From Megalobrama amblycephala (Eukaryota; Chordata; Actinopteri; Cypriniformes; Xenocyprididae), in NCBI RefSeq assembly GCF_018812025.1, contig NC_063049.1, positions 8,275,085 to 8,339,084 of the forward strand: 64,000 nucleotides of DNA, written 5' to 3'. This document shows, in pieces, positions 59,505 through 64,000 of the stretch (position 1 is its first letter; each line of letters opens with the position of its first letter). Under the pieces are notes generated by a model. That model did not search any database. It had not been told where the DNA came from and saw nothing but the letters and a program-made list of their open reading frames with translations. The translations under genes were made by a program, and so were the position numbers.

Positions 59505-59574
<70 letters not shown>

Positions 59575-59949
59575 TATTTATTTATTTATTTATTTATTTT
59601 CAATTAGTGCAATTCAGCAAACCTTTTTGTTTCAAAAACATTTGTCATTAAATTTCTTCTGACCACTGTAACATTTTCAGTTATAGGATCAGTGTCTCAC
59701 ACCAGTTTGCAGTTCTCACAGATGTGAAAAATAAAATCTCTACTAGTCAAGAAAATAAATCCAAACTTTCTAAGCATTCATAGATTCTCTCGAATGCACA
59801 GGACAGATGACTGTCAGAAAAAGACACAACTTAAAAAGTAAAACGGCTCCAAATCATCAGAAAGAGACACACAGAGAGAGGGGAAGAGGGAGAGGAAGAA
59901 GGTGAGGGAATAGAGGGTACTAAATCCCACTCTGACTGTTAGGGAAGAT
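58851..59949. other. Intergenic; (AT)n and (TTTA)n at 59,508-59,600
   Basis: AT-rich DNA with a 30-unit AT tract followed by TTTA units. No gene is supported. Confidence 0.6.
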
Positions 59950-60190
59950 GATGAGATCCCGAGAGGATGGACAGAGCGCAGAGAGAGAGAAAAAGAGGCA
60001 GAGAGTGAAGGAGCAGCCTCCTCACACAAAAGAACAGCCAGGCATTCGCCACAGTCTGTCCTGGCCTGCCATTAGCAGCACTCCAGCACTAATTACAGAC
60101 ACAAGAAAACGCAGTGCCACCTCTGCCCTGTACCAACACACAGCAGTGCCGGGGAAAACACTTCAGACTTGCCTTCAAGCTTCTCATAAC
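59950..60190. promoter_or_regulatory. Candidate conserved non-coding stretch
   Basis: A balanced block (GCCATTAGCAGCACTCC, GCACTAATTACAGACAC) downstream of a purine-rich run. The 83-codon frame across it is unrecognised. Weak call. Confidence 0.25.
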
Positions 60191-60300
60191 TTACAGTAGT
60201 TAAGCTCCTTTAAAGATGCCCTTTAAAAAATGGTTAGCTACATTTTATGCCTTCTAACAAGAACAAGCTTGTTATATTGAGGGGACAATTATCTCTTTAA

Positions 60301-60420
60301 GACTATCCAATGATATATTTTTTCATTTAATCGGAGCTGTATTTTCTGGCACAAAAAGAGGGTTTTTGAATGAATGAGTCTGAATTAGGATATCTAATTT
60401 AATGAGCAGTACACAGGTAA
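60301..60420. repeat. Duplicated segment, pair with 62,478-62,590
   Basis: ACTATCCAATGATATATTTT, GGCACAAAAAGAGGGTTTTT and TATCTAATTTAATGAGCAGT occur in both places in the same order and orientation. Confidence 0.85.
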
Positions 60421-60774
60421 ATCTAAATTAAATAGCACATGGGAGACTATTCAGGCACACACACTGACTAACTTTTTTTAAGTCAATTGTGTGCACAAAA
60501 AGCACGGGTGCTGAAGGTGCTTCGTCATCTTCCAGCGTCAAATTTTCACATGCACATATTTGTTATATATGCGGCACATTTATGAACATGTCAAACGTAT
60601 GACTAAAACATACTGCTATACTATGTAAGGTCACAATACAAGGCACAAATTTGCATTTTTTCTATGCATTTGAATTTGAAAATAGATGCCATTTTGCATT
60701 AGTTGGTACAATGAAAACAATTTAGTGTACAAACATTTTTCACTCAAAAATTGCTAGCAAATTTCACAAATAAT
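60421..60774. other. No gene; repeat relative of 345-500 at its end
   Basis: AT-rich. From about 60,750 it matches the fragment near the window start up to the hAT insertion point. Confidence 0.5.
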
Positions 60775-61509
60775 CAGTGGCGGCTCATCAGGGGAGGCAC
60801 AGCCTACCCAAAATTTTGAAGATGAAAATGGGAGAAAGACGATTTAATGTTAATAAATTTCCAGACCCAGTGCCAGCATGGAGAGTTAGTGTTATAGATT
60901 TCCATGAAAGAGTTTCAGTTTATGTGTCGCTTGCAACAACCTATTCGTCCCAGCATAAACGCTCCAGATAAATTATTTGTTATTAAGTGTCTAAGTTCAC
61001 CAACCACTGTTAATTTTAACAGAAATGCAAGCATACTGTATGCATGATTTAGCATGGCAGCCAATAAAAATAATAATAACAATTGCCTTACCTAATGCAG
61101 CAAAATCCTGCATCTGTGCTCTTTTAAAACGACAGAAGTGATAGGCTAGGAGAGTGAAACTATAATTATATTTTCATGCTGTATGTGTCATTTTCTTTTT
61201 TACATTATAGGCCAGATTTACTAACACCAACGCAAACCCTCTTTTTGGCATTAAAAAACTACCGTCAGGATTTACTAAAGACACACATAGTGAAAAATTA
61301 ACGCTGGAAAGGGTTATTTTTGTGGCTGACCTTATTTCATATGCATTTGTAGAAGTTTCGCTTTCAGACGCAAAATTTAGGGAGGAGAGTATTTAAATGA
61401 ATCATGCAAGGTGATGTACTAAGGTTTGCAATAGTCAGTTTACTGGTATTTGCACCTAAAAGTACAATTAGTGTGCCTGCTCTATTTTAAAATTCACACG
61501 CAACCACTG
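60775..61509. mobile_element. hAT-type element with perfect 8 bp duplication
   Basis: Ends CAGTGGCGGCTC and GCAACCACTG are imperfect inverted repeats. CAAATAAT flanks both sides (60,767-60,774 and 61,510-61,517). The host repeat continues across when the insert is removed. No intact transposase. A 64-codon frame at 60,777 is not recognisable. Confidence 0.85.
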
Positions 61510-61632
61510 CAAATAATTACAAAGAATCGACAAGTAACACATTGAATTAAATGTGACATTACATAGAAAGAAATAATTTTCTTGTAAAACAAATAATGTT
61601 TGTTATATTGACAACTTTGATATACAGTATAT
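61510..61632. repeat. Host repeat, right part
   Basis: Continuation of the repeat interrupted by the hAT insertion (AATTACAAAGAATCGACAAG, TTTTCTTGTAAAACA), matching 390-490. Confidence 0.6.
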
Positions 61633-62313
61633 TGTCACAATCACCAGCTGAAGTGCCCCTGATATCCACCAGAGGGCACTCCTCCCCAGTCCATTGCCAT
61701 ATCATCATGAACTGCATTCCCCATAATCCATTGCCTGGACTCATTATGTGTCATTCCTTTCAGCTGTGTCTCATTATCTGGTTAACTCTGTCTGTTTAAG
61801 CCCTGTTTAATCTGTCACTCATTGCAAAGTCTTGTATGTGTTACTGCTGCATTTCTGAGCGCTCCTCTGGTTTGGTGTTCCATTTCGTCGTCTTCTTCTT
61901 CTTCTTTTTTTTTCTGGACCCTTTGCCTGTTTTCTGGACAGTGCTGCCAATTAAGTAATTTTTCCCTCGTTAGATTTAGCGATTTCCCTGCCCCTTTTGA
62001 GACTTTTTTTTCAAAAGCCTAGTGACAAATCTAGCAACTTCTTGGACAAACCTTATCTATAGATTCCGTGACTTGCCCACTGATCAATATTGACTCACTA
62101 GTATGACGACATTTAGCGACATTTAGCGACCAGTTTTAGCTACTTTCAGCTGAAAGCAATTGGCAAGACTGAGTTTCCTGCCTGGTGCTTGTTTTGGGTT
62201 GTTTGCACGTGTTAATGACCTCTTGCCTGTTTATTGGATTACATTTTTGGGTTACCCTTTATAAATGCTGCATTTGGATCCTCAACCTTGTGTCTCAGAG
62301 CAGTTTTGTAACA
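61633..62313 (+). mobile_element. Solo LTR, Ty3/gypsy-like (0.68 kb)
   Basis: Begins TGTCACAATCACCAGCTG and ends CAGTTTTGTAACA. TATAT flanks both sides (61,628-61,632 and 62,314-62,318), a 5 bp duplication, although the site is TA-rich. The phrases CCACCAGAGGGCACTCC and CTGCATTTGGATCCTC are common in fish gypsy LTRs. No internal retroelement sequence follows, so it is a solo LTR. A small element is nested inside. Confidence 0.7.
61939..62171. mobile_element. Small hAT-like element nested in the LTR
   Basis: Ends CAGTGCTGCCAATTAAG and AATTGGCAAGACTG are imperfect inverted repeats. The interior repeats TTTAGCGAC (twice near 62,110). The target duplication is not clear. Confidence 0.55.
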
Positions 62314-62477
62314 TATATATATAGTTTAGTGTACAAAGGGAAATGGATTGCATTTAAATGTGCAATTAATGTATTTTGACAACTAATAGAAATGTTGAAC
62401 ATTTAATGTATAATTTATTTGTAAGCTTTTGACCTTACAATCTAACCTAGAATTACTAATAAGAGAACACTGACATG
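62314..62477. other. No gene seen
   Basis: AT-rich. Confidence 0.5.
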
Positions 62478-62590
62478 ACTATCCAATGATATATTTTATC
62501 ATTTAATCTGAGCTTTTTCTGGCACAAAAAGAGGGTTTTTGAACGAATGAATCTGAATTAGGGTATCTAATTTAATGAGCAGTACATGAG
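62478..62590. repeat. Duplicated segment, pair with 60,301-60,420
   Basis: Second copy of the roughly 115 bp segment, with a few substitutions and one small gap. Confidence 0.85.
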
Positions 62591-63462
62591 AACAGATCAA
62601 TCGAAATTAAATGCATTTATATAATTCAATGTGATGAACAGCAGCATTTAACTAAAATATTTAGTTATAATAAAGCACAGCATCCAGCATTTTGTTGAAG
62701 AGAACAAGCAATTACTGAAGAGAGCATTGATTATATCCACCGTTTTCCTGAGTAAACGAGGATTACAACTTCCGATTGGATGCTGTCCTGTTCTGGTCTC
62801 CGTAGCATACATAACAGCAATAAATTCTTGGAAAGTACGTGTTTTGAGCACCAGCAAATCTGAAGAGTATGTATACGGCGCCGTATGCCTTGCATTTTAT
62901 GCTAAACTGGCAAGAGAAAATGAGTATGGTTTGCAGCACTTAAGTTAAAATATTCCCCAAAGAGTGTTTTAATCACTTTGAGGACAAAATCCCACAAACT
63001 TCATCCCGATCGGGAGTTGAATGTAGGATATGAGCGCTCATATGTTTTCAGTGCAGCTAACTTTGGATAGCTTCATGTACGCACTTGTTAAACTTTGATG
63101 AGTGAGGCGCTGATAAAAGACAGTCATTACATGATGGCACTGTGGAGCAATGCGCTTTATAAACCATTTTCATAGGTTTATCATTACATTATCAGTTTGG
63201 AAAATGCACTAATTTGACTAGAAACACCAGAGACCGGAAATATAAAGCATCATTTCACTACAAGTCGGGCGAGACTTCCGCGTTCAGAAAAAGGTGGATA
63301 TAACTCAACTAATCTTTGACTGTGTAGTTATCGGTATGTCTCATCCATGAGGATGGGGGTGTCGAGAACCAGAACTGAGCTGAGAAAGCAAGCTGAACTT
63401 CAGATGTGCTGTAGTGTGAGCTTCTTTTCTCTTAATATGTCTGGAGGTGAGGAATAAGACAA
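62591..63462. other. No supported gene
   Basis: AT-rich, then moderately complex around 62,870-63,460 (ACGGCGCCGTATGCC, CATCCCGATCGGGAGTTG). This may be the body of a dispersed element, but no second copy is present to define it. Confidence 0.4.
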
Positions 63463-64000
63463 AATATAGCTGCGAGCAGCGATGGCGGGCCCAAGCCCGG
63501 TGGCACCGCCACCCCGGTGGCTTCAGGGCAACTGTGCACAGCGGGCAATAGGCACTTAAAACGGTTAAACATCAAAGGACTATGTCAAATTCACTCCACA
63601 TTTACTGCACTACAAGGTGCCACTATAGAGCCCCTCCTCCCTGCCCATTTTCAAAGGATTACATGTGCCAAGTTTTAACATTATTCTGATGAATTTTGAA
63701 GCAAATCAGGTAAAAATAAGAGGGTGATCTCAATGTATGCTGAAAGTGACACATTTTCTGCTTCCAGTTGGTGGCGCTATGACTTTGAATCACAATAGTC
63801 ACATCCATGTGATCAGCCTTGTACAACGAAGACTAAGCCGAAGTTTCATCAAAATCAATTAATGTATGCAGAAGTTATAACACTTTGTTTCCCTTTTCTT
63901 GCCATAAATTCGTTGCCTCGCCACGGCCAAACCGTTTGAGATATCCAAAATCCGTTTGCAATTAAACAACTTCAATGTGTTAGCAACAAGTTAAAAAAAG
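63463..64000. repeat. High-copy cyprinid repeat, runs off the window
   Basis: TATAGCTGCGAGCAGCGATG, GCGGGCCCAAGCCCGGTGGC and AGTTGGTGGCGCTATGACTT are phrases of a very common teleost repeat. The right end lies beyond the window. Class not determined. Confidence 0.65.

Noticed and set aside
1..64000. CRISPR arrays, bacterial operons, riboswitches or phage
   Set aside because: The repeat content and gene density are those of a vertebrate genome. The regularly spaced repeats are microsatellites, minisatellites or transposon ends.

Overview
The window looks like non-coding euchromatin from a cyprinid fish (carp, goldfish or barbel type). The organism call is inference. It rests on family knowledge of the repeats: mobile-element types typical of cyprinid genomes, Tc1/mariner elements with IR/DR ends, many hAT-like and TTAA/TA-flanked non-autonomous DNA elements, Ty3/gypsy fragments, and long AT and CA microsatellites. 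I see no convincing multi-exon host gene. The only host-exon candidate is a weak exon pair with a poly(A) signal near 25.73-26.03 kb.

Layout. 0-10.2 kb: three unusually complex, non-repetitive, moderately GC-rich blocks (1.0-1.56, 3.69-5.21, 9.17-10.15 kb) read like conserved regulatory DNA of a gene desert, separated by DNA-element remnants. 10.7-18.9 kb: cyprinid repeats, a broken Ty3/gypsy pol fragment (13.9-15.0 kb) cut by a chimeric MITE, and a 1.1 kb foldback. 20.7-27.8 kb: a nested pair of TIR elements, a deleted Tc1 element, the exon candidate, and an 800 bp foldback. 28-33 kb: regulatory-like blocks, a hAT with a nested foldback, and a 0.88 kb TIR element. 34.0-35.6 kb: a nearly intact Tc1 element whose 325-codon transposase frame is complete for DD34E but is cut off from its normal start by two adjacent TGA codons. 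36.4-39.6 kb: an inverted second copy of the 31.6 kb element, then a nest of elements holding a ZBED/hAT transposase fragment. 41-45 kb: the short form of an array-bearing element, a strong hairpin, and a tandem array that reads as LTR-PBS-PPT-LTR-PBS-PPT-LTR. 46.6-51.3 kb: a CACTG-ended element, a regulatory-like block, a MITE, a fragment of a larger DNA element and an LTR-like stretch. 51.7-56.4 kb: one element bounded by short inverted repeats and filled by about 4.3 kb of triplet-based minisatellite. 56.4-64 kb: a pentanucleotide repeat, a second foldback copy, a hAT with a perfect 8 bp target duplication, a solo gypsy-type LTR with a 5 bp duplication, and a high-copy cyprinid repeat running off the end.

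The strongest leads are the TRIM-like tandem at 44.0-45.1 kb (about 187 bp LTR-like units separated by only 43-44 bp that contain a tRNA-His-type primer-binding site) and the array-filled element at 51.7-56.4 kb, whose short relative lies at 41.0-41.35 kb. Genes do not cooperate here: nearly all recognisable coding sequence is decayed transposon protein. All family assignments are by eye, and no database search was run.
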